From Cephalotus follicularis (taxonomy: Eukaryota > Streptophyta > Magnoliopsida > Oxalidales > Cephalotaceae), in NCBI GenBank assembly GCA_001972305.1, contig BDDD01001386.1:229356-293355 (forward strand): DNA of 64,000 bases. The letters are read 5' to 3'. Below are positions 1-11,845 of this stretch, piece after piece. The notes beneath the pieces are model-generated. The model was not told the DNA's origin. It worked only from the letters and a program-made list of their open reading frames with translations, and made no database searches. The position numbers and the translations under genes were made by a program. The first letter of the stretch is position 1. Each line of letters starts with the position of its first letter.

Positions 1-1567
1 AGGCCTTTGAAATATTCAAAGAATTTAGAATCGAAGTAGAGAAACAAACTGGAAAAAGTATTAAAACTCTACGATCAAATCGTGGAGGCAAATATCTTTC
101 CACTGAATTTCTAGGTTATCTCAGGGAGAATGGGATTCTCTCTCAGTGGACGGATCCAGGAACACCACATCATAATGGTGTATCCGAAAGGAGAAATCGT
201 ACCCTACTAGATATGGTGCGAAGCATGATGAGCCATGTAGATCTACCACTGTCTTTTTGGGGACATGCCCTAGAAACCTCACTCCATTTGTTGAACAAGA
301 CACCAACAAAATCTACACCCAGTACGCCATATGATATATGGATTGGGAATAAATCTCATCTTACTTACCTTAGGATCTCGGGTTGCTCAGATTATGTCAA
401 GCTAGCGAAGTAAATAAGTTGGAGGTTAGGTCAGTTAAATGCAAGTTTGCAGGCTATGCCAAGAACTTTATGGGATACTACTTCTACTACTCCAATGAGA
501 ACAAAGTGTTTGTCTCAAAGCATACCACTTTCCTAGAGAAAGAGTTTCTATTGGAAGAATCTAGTGGGAGTTGATCTAGATGAGATTTCATCTACTCAAC
601 TGATAAATGACCAATCAGTTGAGCCTGTAGCAACAGTGGAACCTTCTGACACATAACCTCCTCGAAGGTCTAGTAGAATACCTAAGGAACCCGACAGGTA
701 CTATGGGAGTTTTCTCATAAATGGAACCCAAGAGGTAAATTTTATGGATGCGGATCCAACTAGTTACCTAGGAGCTATATCAGATATAGACTCAGAGAAA
801 TGACAGGAAGCCATGAAATTCGAAATGGACTCTATGTACTCCAACCAAATCTGTGACTTGGTAGATGCACTTGAGGGAAGTGTTCCCATAGGGTGCAAAT
901 GGCTCTTTAAGAGAAAGAATGGAGAATATGGGAAGGTTAACACCTTCAAATCAAGGATAGTAGCTAAAGGCTACAAATAGAGAGAAGGAATTGACTATGA
1001 AGAAACCTTCTCTCCTGCTGCTATACTTAAATCCATTTAGATTTTTCTTGCTATTGCTGCAAACCATGACTATAAGATATGGCAGATGGATGTGAAAACT
1101 ACCTTCCTCAATGGACACATTGAAGAAGACATTTATATGACCCAACCCGAGGGTTTCATATCCAGTGGTGAGGACCGCAAGGGGTGCAAACTCAATCGAT
1201 CCATTTATGGATTGAAAGCAAGCCTCCAGGAGATGGAATATCTGTTTTAATGAAAAGGTCAAAGAGTTTGATTTTGTTAAAAATGAAGACGAACCTTGTG
1301 TGTACAAGAAATTGAGTGGGAGCTCAGTCGTATTCTTGATTCCTTATGTTGATGACATACTACTAATTGGGAATGATATAGGAATATTAACTAAAATCAA
1401 GAAATAGTTGTCCATAATTTTCTTCATGAAGGATTTGGGAAAAGCATCCTACATCTTAGGAATCGAGGTCCATAGAGATAGAACGAAGAGGATGCTTGGA
1501 CTATCCCAATCCTTATACATAGACAAAGTGCTGAAGAGGTTTAGCATGAAAAATTCCAAGAGAGACT
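1..1567 (+). pseudogene. copia pol remnant (integrase end to reverse transcriptase), element F
   Basis: The translation gives the integrase catalytic-Glu region (GVSERRNRTLLDMVRSMM, about 180-235), the post-integrase segment ending in FLEKEFLLEESSGS, and RT from about 740. RT shows the blocks KWLFKRK, RIVAKGY, FSPAA, WQMDVKTTFLNG, LNRSIYGLKAS and a YVDDILLIGND active site near 1345-1375. Typical copia domains are in the typical order. It is dead: there is a frameshift near 400, and stops near 575, 803, 980, 1040 and 1407. Several stops look like transitions at Gln or Trp codons. The reading ends at the insertion site of element A and continues at 31067. Copia rather than gypsy is certain from integrase preceding RT. 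Confidence 0.9.
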
Positions 1568-1572
1568 ACCTA

Positions 1573-1898
1573 TGACACGATCTGTTGCCGCTAACTCTAC
1601 CGAGGACGAGCCTTGCCCGGGGATGGCGCTCCTGCCAACGACCCTCTCTATCAGGAACAACCCGAGGAGCCATCTGAAGACTCGCAAAGAACATATCGCG
1701 CAAAAAGCCCGAGGAGAAGGCCTGGGTTAAATGCGAAACAACATAAAACCCCGGAAGAGAGCACACACGTGCAACTCACAAGCTCACATAACAACCTGTA
1801 GTCAAAACATGCCCGGGGACACTCCTTGTCCTCGGGTCTTTCTCCTCTGTCAACATCCGAGGACTTCACTAAACATAACTGCACTCTTAGCTAAACTG
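1573..1898 (-). repeat. element A 3' LTR, first part (before insertion of B)
   Basis: This 326-bp segment matches 27670-27995 with scattered differences and begins with the terminal TGACACG. It stops at aactg (1894-1898), the left TSD of element B. The LTR resumes at 23776. Confidence 0.9.
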
Positions 1899-4086
1899 TG
1901 ATGGAAACGGATAAAACCGAATCCGGAGCAAAAAATGGACTTAGGCATAAAGGGTGTAGAACAAAACAAAATCATACAAAATAGCAGCGGAAGAACACCC
2001 AATAAAAGAGAAAAATAGTCCAAGAGGCATGTCCACATACCACATGGATCACCACATCATCACATTGATTGAATTGGTGTCACCAATGGTAACCAAAAGT
2101 GACACACACACAAGACTACAATGGAGAGATAAGGAGTTCATTACCACACGGTGATGGCTCATTCTTTCTTTGTCGCACCAAGCTTGCGAAGACTCACTTC
2201 CAAAGCTTCCAATGCGTTCTGCTTCTGATCCAAGTCGAAGCCTAAGAGCTCCAAGCACCAAGATGTAAAATAAAGTTCTCACACACTCTCTTTAAGCTTA
2301 GGAAAGGTAAATTGATATTGACCAATGAAGTAAAAAATCAATCTACCCCAGATAAGCTCTTGATTGGTGTATCACAGATGAAAGGAGCACAATCTGCAGA
2401 GAGAGATCCGAATTATTCTTGCCCAGCAAAAACTCAACTCTCATTATCTATCACATTTTCTACAGAAAATGCTTATCACTAGCCTTCTCCTTCTCTCTCC
2501 CACTCTCCCATTCACTTGGGATCATGGTCCTCACTCCTCGGGAGTCTGTGGCCATGATCCCCACATTTCCCATAACATGCAAGCATAGGAGATGGCTGCT
2601 GGAGATGAGAGAGAAAACGTGCCCACGAAGTGAGTTCGTGCACAGGTTGCACGTCCTGCTCAAAGACGTCGATGCTTTCCGAAAGACATCGACGCTTATG
2701 TAATGTGGCACTAAAGACATCGACGGTGTGTAAAAGACATCGACGCCTACAGCAACGTTAAGCATCGACATGTTTCTAAAAGGCGTCGACGCTTTGTCTG
2801 GCAAGTGAAGCAAATTAGAGTCTAACTCTTTTAGTGATCTCATGTACCCTTCGACTATTGGTTAAGTAAGATCAAACATATGTGTTTCCACAAAATCCAA
2901 GATCCACATAACCGATACTTGACACCAAGACTTAATATATCCAACATATTAAAGAACTAATCATTATAAGGCAGGGACCTTTTAAAATCTTGGTTAAAAC
3001 AAGAGGTGTTCATAAATTACCGAAATACTCCTAGGGTCCGGTTTAGCCATTCTAAATGGTCCTTGACCAATTTAAATGCTATCGGAATAATATCTAATAT
3101 TATCCAGATGGAAAAATTAATCTAATTAATTTTCCATAATTTATTACACACCTCATTAACCCTAGATATTCTAAGTCGTCGGTTCACGTGTACTATCATC
3201 CCTTGTCATGCTTGGCCCCGATTGAGGTCTAGGGTAAGGATATGTGTCAACCCTAGATAATACCTCAATGGCTAAAATATCTGATCATTACTAGGACCTT
3301 TGGTAAACTCTCCAGAAATCTAATTTCCAGTCTACCTCAACCTTGGCCAAGGATTTCATAAGTCCAAAGTATAATCATACCATAAAAGGGCCGATCACCT
3401 TCGCTCAGGTGTGACAATCCCATATTGCGCACTCACTTATATTTGTATAGATTCGATCATACCCAAATTCCACCCGATTGCCAGCCCTGCATAAGGACTG
3501 GGTAAGGTGGAGATCAAAGCATAACCGTCTCCATACAATATAGAGTAGTCGCTCAGGTCTAAGGATTAGACGAGTTTGAGAACTCGCTAAGTGATGATCA
3601 CTTATACACAACACCAATAAGTAGGAATCACTACTGACACGAGAATAGCGACTATCCAAATAGTGTCTCCTACGCGAGTCCAGTTCAGTGTACACTCTCC
3701 CAGCATGCACCCCGTATTTTCCCTAGTGTCCAACACAGATGGTAGTGAGAGAATCCATCCTCCAATTCCATGAGCAGGCAACATACGCGCAAGTCTATCC
3801 GGTTCACTAATGCCCACAAAGTGAACCTATGACTTGGAACTAATTTGACATAAGGAATAAGGTAACCAGTCTCATAGCCTCCATGCCAGGCATCCAACCT
3901 TATGTCAGGGCATCACAAGTATAAGTAGGTAATTAATAAACTACTTCAATTAAGTGATAAAATACGAGTGATATAGCCATAACAAATTAGCACGCATCAT
4001 ATATATAAGGAATAAGATTTTTTCATACAAGAATAGATATAAAACGACAGTCCATGCAATGGCTTGTTGGGTCACTATATCTAACA
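1899..4086 (-). repeat. element B 3' LTR
   Basis: Collinear with 21586-23770 and differing by only a few bases per hundred. Ends are TG...CA. It holds a GTCGA-type palindrome array at 2661-2797. ORFs on either strand here recur only because the LTR is duplicated, and they look like no known protein. Confidence 0.93.
2661..2797. repeat. palindrome array (GACRTCGAYG type) in B 3' LTR
   Basis: Six spaced units, for example AAAGACGTCGATGCTTT at 2662, GAAAGACATCGACGC at 2681 and GGCGTCGACGC near 2782, separated by 10-20 bp. The same array is at 22345-22485 in the other LTR, where two units are better preserved. Confidence 0.85.
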
Positions 4087-4096
4087 ATCTCCCACT
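4087..4096 (-). other. polypurine tract of element B
   Basis: On the minus strand the sequence reads AGTGGGAGAT immediately before the LTR start TGTTAG. This is the usual copia plus-strand priming site. Confidence 0.8.
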
Positions 4097-4417
4097 TGAC
4101 CCTCAAGCCATGAACTCCTATAGCCTAGACCCATCGTCCCACGATGATGCTCCAGAGCCTTGGTGCCCAATGCCTTGGTCCGTGGATCTACTGTGTTCTC
4201 CTCTGAGGAGACCCTCTCAAGCTGTATATCTCCCATACCAATAATCTCTCGGATTACAGGATAGCGTCGCTCGATGTGTTTGGATCGTTGGTGAGGCCGC
4301 GGTTCCTTGGCTTGTACTACAGCCCCATTATTATCGTAGTATATAAAACCTAGACTAATAATGGAAGGAACAACTCCTAGTTCAGTAATGAACTTGCGCA
4401 TCCATAAACCCTCCTTG
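4087..4417 (-). pseudogene. copia RNase H C-terminal part, element B
   Basis: On the minus strand the frame reads KEGLWMRKFITELGVVP, YYDNNGAVVQAKEP, HQRSKHIERRYPVIREII and TVDPRTKAL. This is the C-terminal half of a copia RNase H domain and the pol tail. It joins across element C to ...EVEYIAASDAA at 14063 and onward, restoring one continuous RNase H reading. The break lies at the GCGGC TSD of C (4418-4422 and 14063-14067). The gag-pol frame has in-frame stops upstream, so the gene is inactive. Confidence 0.88.
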
Positions 4418-4601
4418 GCGGCTGTGACGACCCGAATTCCCTTTTGATCTATTCATGCATACATCGTACCACATTGTACTGTATCGGACCACATTGTATT
4501 GTATTGAATTGAGGTATTCTTATACCTATTGAGATTGTATTGGTTTTATGCATGTATAGTCGGGATTTTGGGCTGAGTTTCAAAGAGTTGGGCGAATTGA
4601 C

Positions 4602-4609
4602 TATAAAAG
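4602..4609 (+). promoter_or_regulatory. TATA box of element C 5' LTR
   Basis: TATAAAAG followed about 15-80 bp downstream by a CT-rich stretch typical of plant transcription starts. The same box is in the 3' LTR at 11838. Transcription would start near 4635, placing the palindrome array in the transcribed part of the LTR. Confidence 0.7.
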
Positions 4610-5120
4610 TCAATTCTCACTCTCATTCTCTCATTTTTCTCTCATTCTTCTTCCTCTCTCTATCCTTCTCCTCTCTCTCTCTCCCAGCCAGCAGCCTCCT
4701 CCTCCATAGCAGCTCCGGATTTGCTGCTTCATTGACAAGTAGTGATTGCAAGCCTCCTTCTTGCGGATTGAACAACGTAGCAGCCATTTGAGTGATTGGA
4801 AGCTCAACTTTTGAAGCTTCAGTGATAGGTAGGACTTCTTTACTGAACTGTCTATTGTTTTATTGATTGATTGACTGAATTACATGATTGATTGAGTGAT
4901 TGAATGATTGAATTGAAATGAATTGTGAAACTAGGGTTTTTATTGATTTCCTTGACCTAATGGATCTAGGAAGACTAAAAAATTGAAATTGAAAGGTTGT
5001 AAAAAGTTTTATTAACCTTAAATGATTGTTTTTAAACCTTGGTTTTCAAAGAATGGCTTGAAATTGGCTTTTGACTTGAGATTGGCCCTATTTTCTGCAT
5101 AAAATCGACTCTGCCCAGCA

Positions 5121-5455
5121 AAGACATCGACCCCTACCCCATGGAAGTCGATGTCTTTCTCATTAGAGTGCTGTATCTTTGATTCTGCAGCAAAGACATC
5201 AACGTCTTTCAAAGACATAGACGTCTTTGCCTCGAGATGTCTTTCCCCTGGAGAGACATCGATGCCGAACATCAACGCGCATTCCCAGGGTATTTTTATT
5301 GAAACGCATCGATGCCTTTCTCCAAAGACATCGACGTCTTTGGCCAGATCTCTACACAAATAGGGAAAGACTTCGATGTCTTCCAAAGACATCGACGTCT
5401 TTCCACCATTTTAAAGAGGTGTTGATGTCTTTCACCAAAGACATCAACGCCTAAC
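5121..5455. repeat. palindrome array in C 5' LTR
   Basis: About a dozen units of AAAGACATCGACGTCTTT and degenerate forms (CATCAACG, CTTCGATG, GTTGATG), some back to back and others spaced by 10-35 bp. Differences between units fall mostly at CpG positions. The array is repeated in the 3' LTR with several units gained or lost. Confidence 0.9.
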
Positions 5456-5577
5456 TGAAGGGAGTTTTTAACTATTTAAAGTTGGGTTTTGATTTCTTTT
5501 CACATTGTCACTTGACTGGAGCCTCACTTGAGGTGTTCAAGTGTTTGAAACAGTTTTAATGAATGTACTGATTGATT

Positions 5578-5821
5578 GATTGCTTGAGTCATAAGTGTTG
5601 TTGTGAGTCTAAGTCGGTAAAATGGATGCACGTTCCCATCTCTCCATTAGATACCACTACTTATTGACCTTGCTTCGACGCTGTATTGATACATTGATCG
5701 ATTGCTTGAGTCATAAGTGCTGCTGCGAGTCTAAGTCGGTACGATGGACGCACGTTCCCATTTCTCCATTAGACACCACCACTCATTGACTTTGCTTATT
5801 GACATTGTAATTATATTGTAT
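5578..5821 (+). repeat. 122-bp tandem duplication in C 5' LTR
   Basis: Two units begin with GATTGCTTGAGTCATAAGTG at 5578 and 5700. The duplication has the same period in the 3' LTR (12798 and 12920), so it predates this insertion. Confidence 0.85.
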
Positions 5822-6853
5822 TGACTTGATTGATTGATTGTATTGTATGGATCCCATAGAGCGACCTTATGATTCGTGTCTGCAGGTTAGGTTGTTGACT
5901 CTGTCCACCTATTTCATTGATCGTTTCATTTACTGTATTGAATTGACCCGCTGACGAGCGGCACCGATTGATTATCGATTGATGCGCCCTTGAGGGCGTT
6001 AGCTCCCTAACGGTATCAGTAGCTCCCTCAGTTGTAGCTCATCGAGATTTTGTTGACCCAGCCATAGGCTGGAAGATCTATGTGTTCTAGACCTGATCAG
6101 TCTGAGAACCGTAGATAGATCTCCCACCCTTTTTGAAGGACTACCTTCCGTGGGATTGATCATTGCTAACTTAATGACATTGTTTTGACACCGGTCGCTT
6201 GCTCTATAGGATATTGATTGATTGATTGGGTGTTTTATACACAACCATCGAATGTCTACTATTGATTGATTGATTGATTGATTGATTGCCTGCTATAGAT
6301 CCTATCCGTATGCTCTGATATGGGCCATTGTCATACGGGTAGTTTTATCGCCAACTGTACACATGCATTTTCCATGTCATGCATTGATATTGTACACCGC
6401 ACATTGATATTGTATAGATTGTCTCCAATATTACACATTGTACATGCATACATGTTGCATGGGGTTTCTTCTTAACCAGTGTGGCTAACCCATCCTTCGG
6501 GGTGGGGCTGTGTTGTACCTTGTGTGCTGCATGGGTAGGGCAGTAGGTAGTAGCGGACAGAAGGATTGAAGACTGGATTTGATCGCACGACTGCTTGGGC
6601 ATCGCAGAGCTGATTGAGACATTGTAGTGAAAAGATTGATTTGTTATGTTTTGTAAAAGACTTGTATTGTAAATAATTTTTATTGTATTGCATCATATGG
6701 ATGGGCATTTGTATTGTATCTTCCGCAAATGATATGTATTGCAAATTTTTAAGTTTTTTCGCATTTTTATATTGCTAATCCCGACCATTGTATTGTGTAT
6801 TGGATTGAGAGTAATGTCACGTGTCTGCCCTGCGGGCGCGGAGTGTTACAGTA

Positions 6854-6865
6854 TGGTATCAGAGA
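6854..6865 (+). other. primer-binding site of element C (initiator Met tRNA)
   Basis: TGGTATCAGAGA lies 3 bp after the LTR end. It matches the plant retroelement consensus TGGTATCAGAGC complementary to the 3' end of tRNA-iMet, with the last base changed. Confidence 0.88.
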
Positions 6866-7033
6866 TATTGGTCGGCCTGCTAGCTAAGTATATAAATGTG
6901 TTGATTGAGATTGACTGAATGGATTTGCATGATATGTGTTCTTGCTCATTCATGCTATTGTTATTGGAAAAGAGATTGATATTGGAATTGAAAGTGATTG
7001 CATCTGATCATCCCATTATTGTCTTTTATGGTA

Positions 7034-8008
7034 ATGGATAACAGAGGAAGGCGTGGTCGACGGGGTGGAAGGAATGCTCCTGCCCTTGCTCCTGCCCCTG
7101 CTCCTGTTGACGATGAACCGGCTCATGGTAACGTTTTTCCAGAGTGTGATCCAAATGCTCCACCAGCGGGTGCTGACCCTGAGGTTTGGAGACAATTGTG
7201 TGCCACCGTGGCACAGATGCATACTCTTATGGGACGCCGACATGCTAGAGTTGAATGTAGACCAAGGAAGGAGGACATGTTGAGCCGCTTCTTAAAGTTG
7301 CAGCCTCCAGCATTTGTAGGACTCCCTGATCCTACCCTTGCTGAGTCTTGGCTAACCCATCTAGAAAAGATCTTTGAGGTCATGGGATGTGATGATGAAC
7401 AGAGATTGGTATTGGAAGTGTATATGCTCCAAGGAGAAGCTGAGCACTAGTGGGCTATGGTTAACACAGATTGGGCAAGGAATGGTACAGTCCGCTCTTG
7501 GGATGCCTTCAAAAGAGAATTCAATGCAAGGTACTACCCTCAGGTACAGACAAACAGAAGAGAGATTGAATTTTCTAACTTGGTACAAGGAAGCATGACA
7601 GTTGCTGAGTATGAGGCGAGATTTATGCAGTTAGCCCGATTGGCCCTATACTTAGTGGAAGGCCAAGAGCGTAGAGAAAAGAAGTTGCTTCGGGGACTGA
7701 GATTGGATTTGAGGAGGCAACTAACTCCCTTGGGTTTGACCTCCATATCGGATATTTCTTCCCAAGCTATGCAGCTTGAGGATATTGCAACTGAGGCTAA
7801 ACTGATGAGAAATGTAGTCCGTACCAGGCCTACTCCTCCTTCTTGGCAGAGTGGTAGTAACAGTGGCAGTGCTAAATCGCAGAAGACTGATAGTAGCCCC
7901 TCACCTTGTTCTCATGGTAGCAATCAGGATAGCGGGAACTCGTCCCGTCCTCGAAAGGAGAGGCAGATCGAGGAATGCACGTTGAGGGGACCGATCTTTA
8001 ACACCTAG
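7034..8008 (+). pseudogene. gag polyprotein, element C
   Basis: Gag forms the virus-like particle that packages element RNA. I chose the ATG at 7034, which opens MDNRGRRGRRGG, a basic and Gly/Arg-rich N-terminus usual for Tekay gags. The core retrotransposon-gag domain follows (LSRFLKLQPPAF, ESWLTHLEKIFEVMGCDDEQ, RREIEFSNLVQGSMTVAEYE). A TAG at 7448-7450 stands where this family normally has Trp (AEH-stop-W). Past it the same frame stays open to 8008, then the reading must shift frame to reach the CCHC knuckle at about 8064-8105. Family assignment is firm; the protein is not functional as it stands. Confidence 0.9.
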
Positions 8009-8060
8009 TCAGGGTACACCCTCCAGACTCTTTGGGAGTGGTAATCAGAGTGCTACGGTT

Positions 8061-10127
8061 CCTTGTGTGCATTGTCAGAAGACCAACCATACTTCTGAGA
8101 ATTGTAGATGGTTCTTGGGCCATTGCTTGGTTTGTGGTGGTCCCAGCGACATTGCCCGAGATTTTCCTCAGAGTTCTCGTCCTAGAGGATTTGATCAGAC
8201 ACAACGGGCACTGCCTCCACCAGGACCGAGAGCTAGTGTACCATCTTCTTCCCGTGGGACTTCGCAGTCTAGAGGGAAGCAGCCTATGAGTTCAGCTCTG
8301 ACAGTCCAGGCTAGAGTGTTTGCTATGGAACCGAGGGCTGCAGCAGGGTCAGATGTTGTTATTGGAGGTACCATTCGACTCTTTCAGCTTCCAGCACGGG
8401 TTCTTATTGATCCGGGTTCATCCCATTCATTCATTGCATTGCATTTTGTCTCCCATGTTGGTTTGAGGCCTAAGTACCTTCCTTTCTTGATGGAGGTATC
8501 CTCACCTCTCGGTGAGTTAGCGACCACCGATCGAGTGTGTAGAGATTGTATTGTAGAGATTGATGATCATTGCTTATTAGCCGATCTTATTGTTTTACCG
8601 ATGGATTACCTAAATGTGATTCTTGGCATGGAGTGGTCGTCTTCTAGCTTTGCTCATGTGGATTGTCATCGAAAAGTAGTGGTTTTCAGTCCTCCAGGAC
8701 GACCACCTTTTCAGTTCCTTGGCACCTTAGAGCCATTGTTTGTTCCGATGATTTCGGCTTTGCATGCGGATAGATTGTTACGACAGGGATACCAGGGGTT
8801 TCTGACACATGTGCTCGATACAGGCAGATGGCGGTCGGAATTGGAAGATATTCCAGTGGTTTGCGAGTTCGGAGATGTTTTTCCTCAGGATTTGACATTG
8901 TTGCCGCCAGACAGAGAGATTGAATTTGTGGTTGATTTGATACCAGGAACTGCACTGATTTCTTGAGCACCGTACTGAATGGCACCGATAGAATTGAAAG
9001 AGTTAAAGACACGGTTACAGAATCTTCTGGACAAAGGATTTATAAGACCTAGTGCTTCACCCTGGGGAGCACCTGTTCTTTTTGTCAAGAAGAAAGATGG
9101 ATCGCTCCATATGTGTATTGACTACCGACAGCTCAATAAAGTTACAGTGAAGAATAAGTACCCTCTACCGCACATTGATGAGTTGTTTGACCAGCTTAGA
9201 GGAGCGACAGTGTTTTCTAAGCTCGACTTGAGATCGGGCTACCACCAGTTGAAATTCAGACTGGAGGATATTCCAAAGACGGCTTTCAGATCGAGATATG
9301 GTCATTATGAGTTCTTAGTTATGCCTTTTGGTGTGACTAATGCTCCTGCGGCTTTCATGGAGATGATGAACCGAGTGTTCAGACAGTATTTGGATCAGTT
9401 CATTGACGACCTCTTGGTCTATTCTAGGACCGATGAGGAGCATGCCCAGCACCTCTACATTGTATTGCAAACTTTGAGGGATCATCGATTGTATGCCAAA
9501 TTCGACAAGTGCGAGTTTTGGTTATCGGAGGTTTCTTTTCTAGGGCATATTGTTTCTGGTAACGGTTTATCAGTGGATCCATCGAAAGTAGAGGCAGTGA
9601 AAGATTGGAAACGACCAACGAATGCTTCCGAAGTTCACAACTTCTTGGGTTTAGCAGGGTATTATCGTCGGTTTGTTGAGGGATGTTCCCGTATTGCAAC
9701 ACTGTTGACCAGATTGACATAGAAGAACGCTGCCTTTGTATGAGATAGTGATTGTGAAAGAAGTTTTCAAGAGTTGAAAGACAGATTGATTTTCGCTCCT
9801 GTCCTAGCCTTACCAGACAGGAACAAAGACTTTGTTGTATACACCGATGCTTCTGGAAAGGGGCTTGGTTGTGTTCTTATGCAATACGGCAAAGTGATCG
9901 GATATGCATCAAGAAAGATCAAACCACATGAAGAAAACTACCCAGTGCATGACTTGGAGTTGGCGGCCATTGTCTTTGCTCTTGGAAAATGGCACCACTA
10001 CCTTTATGGGACCAAGTTCACAGTCTTCACTGATCATAAGAGTTTGAGATATCTCTTTTCACAAAAGGAATTGAACAAGAGACAGAGAAGGTGGTTTGAG
10101 CTTCTTAATGATTTGCGGATGCGTTGA
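8061..10127 (+). pseudogene. zinc knuckle, protease, reverse transcriptase and RNase H, element C
   Basis: In one frame: a CX2CX4HX4C knuckle (CVHCQKTNHTSENC), aspartic protease (VLIDPGSSHSFI near 8398-8434), RT from about 8985 ([49 protein letters not shown]) and RNase H ([42 protein letters not shown]). The RT active site reads [11 protein letters not shown] at about 9393-9425, while the related element I has four more residues ([10 protein letters not shown]), so C carries a 12-nt in-frame deletion beside the catalytic Asp pair. Stops: TGA codons near 8964 and 8976, TAG at 9720, TGA at 9741. RNase H ends abruptly at LLNDL, with the next block (ADALSRKL) in another frame. Confidence 0.92.
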
Positions 10128-11605
10128 GTCGCAAGCTGTCTTGTATGACTCTTTCCCATATACATGTGCAACCTGCATTGCTTGACCGGGTTAGAGATGC
10201 ATAGATAGTGGATATTGAATTACAGAAAGTGGCTACTGCTATTGATGAAGGATTGAAACCCGATTTCTCTCTATCTACAGATGGGTTATTGAGATACAAG
10301 AACAAAATTTGCATTCCGGCCAATAGCGAGTTGAAGGAAGAGCTCCTTTCTCAAGCTCATAAATCTCGTCTCTCTGTTCATCCAGGGAGTAAAAAGATGT
10401 ATCGTGACCTAAAACTTAGATATTGGTGGACTGGCATGAAGAGAGAAATCGCCGAGTTTGTATCGAGATGCCTCACTTGTCAGCAAGTTAAGGCAGAGCA
10501 CCAGAGACCAGCAGGCTTGCTTCAGCCTTTACTCATTCCTGAGTGGAAATGGGAGCACATTACCATGGATTTCGTGTCTGGGTTTCCTCTGACTCGTGAC
10601 AGACATGATGGTATATGGGTTGTGGTTGATCGACTCAGGAAGTCGGCCCACTTTCTACCTATTCGGATGACTTATTCTAGAGAAAAGTTGTCCAAATTGT
10701 TCATGAAAGAGATTGTTAAAGCACATGGAGCTCCTGTCAGCATTGTTTCGGATCGAGACTCTCGCTTCACATCCGGGTTTTGGAGGAAGTTACAGGTAGC
10801 TATGGGTACAGAATTGAGTTTCAGCACTACTTTTCATCCCCAAACAGATGGTTTGTCCGAAAGGACCATTCAGACATTGGAGGACATGCTTCGAGCATGC
10901 GTTCTCGACTTTAGAGGTAGTTGGGATGACTACTTACATTTGATTGAGTTCTCGTATAACAATAGTTATCACGAGAGAATACAGATGGCTCCCTATGAAG
11001 CCCTATATGGTAGGAAGTGCCGATCGCCAGTTTGTTGGGATCAGGTCGATGAAAAGAGTATTTTGGGGCCAGAGATTATACAGATTACCGCAGAGAAAGT
11101 GAAATTGATTAGAGACCGATTGATTGTTGCTCAGAGTAGACAGAAAGGATATGCTGATGTTCATCGCAGAGGCTTGGAGTTTAGTGTTGGTCACCATGTT
11201 TTCCTCAAAGTGTCGCCCACTAAAGGAGTCTTGAGATTCGGAAAGAAAGGAAAGCTTTCTCATCATTTTATTGGACCTTTCGAGGTATTGGATCGGATTG
11301 GCCGACATGCTTAGAGGCTTGACTTGCCTACAACATTGTCGGGAGTGCATGATGTGTTCCATGTTTCTCAGTTGAGGAGATATGTTGGAGATCCTTCACA
11401 CATCATTGAGTATGGTCAGATTCAACTGGAACCTGACTTATCGTTTACAGAGACTCCTGTACAGACTGTTGACCGACAGATCAGAGTATTAAGGAACAAG
11501 ACCATCCCTTTAGTCAGTGTTCTATGGCAGTATCATGGTTCTATGGAGGGAAACTGGGAGCGCGAGGATGATATGAGAGAGACATATCCTTTCCTATTTG
11601 ACTGA
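10117..11605 (+). pseudogene. integrase with chromodomain-like tail, element C
   Basis: The integrase inserts element DNA into chromosomes. Visible parts: HHCC zinc domain (HKSRLSVHPGSKKMYRDL ... CLTCQQVK), core with DDE residues in MDFVSGF, SDRDSRF and GLSERTIQTLED, the GPY-like block KLSHHFIGPFEVLDRIG, and a C-terminal chromodomain-like segment (LRNKTIPLVSVLWQYHGS ... WEREDDMRETYPFLF). Chromodomain tails are known to steer integration to marked chromatin. A TAG at 10201 and another at 11312-11314 interrupt a frame otherwise open from ADALSRKL. A Gln or Trp codon at such sites in relatives suggests simple transitions. The final TGA is at 11603. Confidence 0.92.
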
Positions 11606-11645
11606 TTGATCGATTGACCGATGAATCTGGGGACTGGATTCTTTT

Positions 11646-11658
11646 AAGGAGGGGAGAA
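11646..11658 (+). other. polypurine tract of element C
   Basis: AAGGAGGGGAGAA directly precedes the 3' LTR start TGTGACGA. Confidence 0.9.
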
Positions 11659-11837
11659 TGTGACGATCCGAATTCCCTTTTGTACTATTCATGCATACAT
11701 CGTACCACATTGTACTGTATTAGACCGTATTGTATTGTATTGAATTGAGGTATTCTTATACCTATTGAGATTGTATTGGTTTTATGCATGTATAGTCGGG
11801 ATTTTGGGCTGAGTTTCGGAGAGTTGGTCAAATTTAC

Positions 11838-11845
11838 TATAAAAG
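11838..11845 (+). promoter_or_regulatory. TATA box of element C 3' LTR
   Basis: TATAAAAG, the copy of the 4602 box. Transcription from here would read out into the RNase H remnant of B in the antisense direction. Confidence 0.6.

Larger units (their letters stand above)
4423..6850 (+). repeat. element C 5' LTR
   Basis: 2428 bp, collinear with 11659-14062. It contains a TATA box (4602), a pyrimidine-rich leader (about 4617-4690), the palindrome array (5121-5455), a 122-bp tandem duplication (from 5578) and a long stretch dominated by ATTG/GATT tetranucleotides, including a pure ATTG run near 6260-6288. Confidence 0.95.

Noticed and set aside
3405-3897. Overlapping ORFs shared between 3405-3897 and 23090-23582
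   Set aside because: Conserved only because both are copies of the B LTR. Multiple frames are open, and nothing resembles a known domain.
4059-4244. Plus-strand ORF at the B LTR/RNase H border
   Set aside because: It lies opposite the copia RNase H reading on the minus strand, which has clear domain motifs.
5121-5455. Resemblance of the spaced palindromes to a CRISPR array
   Set aside because: Spacers are irregular and partly repeated, units vary, the sequence is a plant LTR, and no cas gene is present.
5018-5463. Peptide-repeat ORFs (KDIDVF, KTSTSF, DVDVF patterns) over the palindrome arrays
   Set aside because: They appear on both strands and in several frames because the DNA unit is a palindrome of 12-18 bp. 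No start context or conservation suggests translation.
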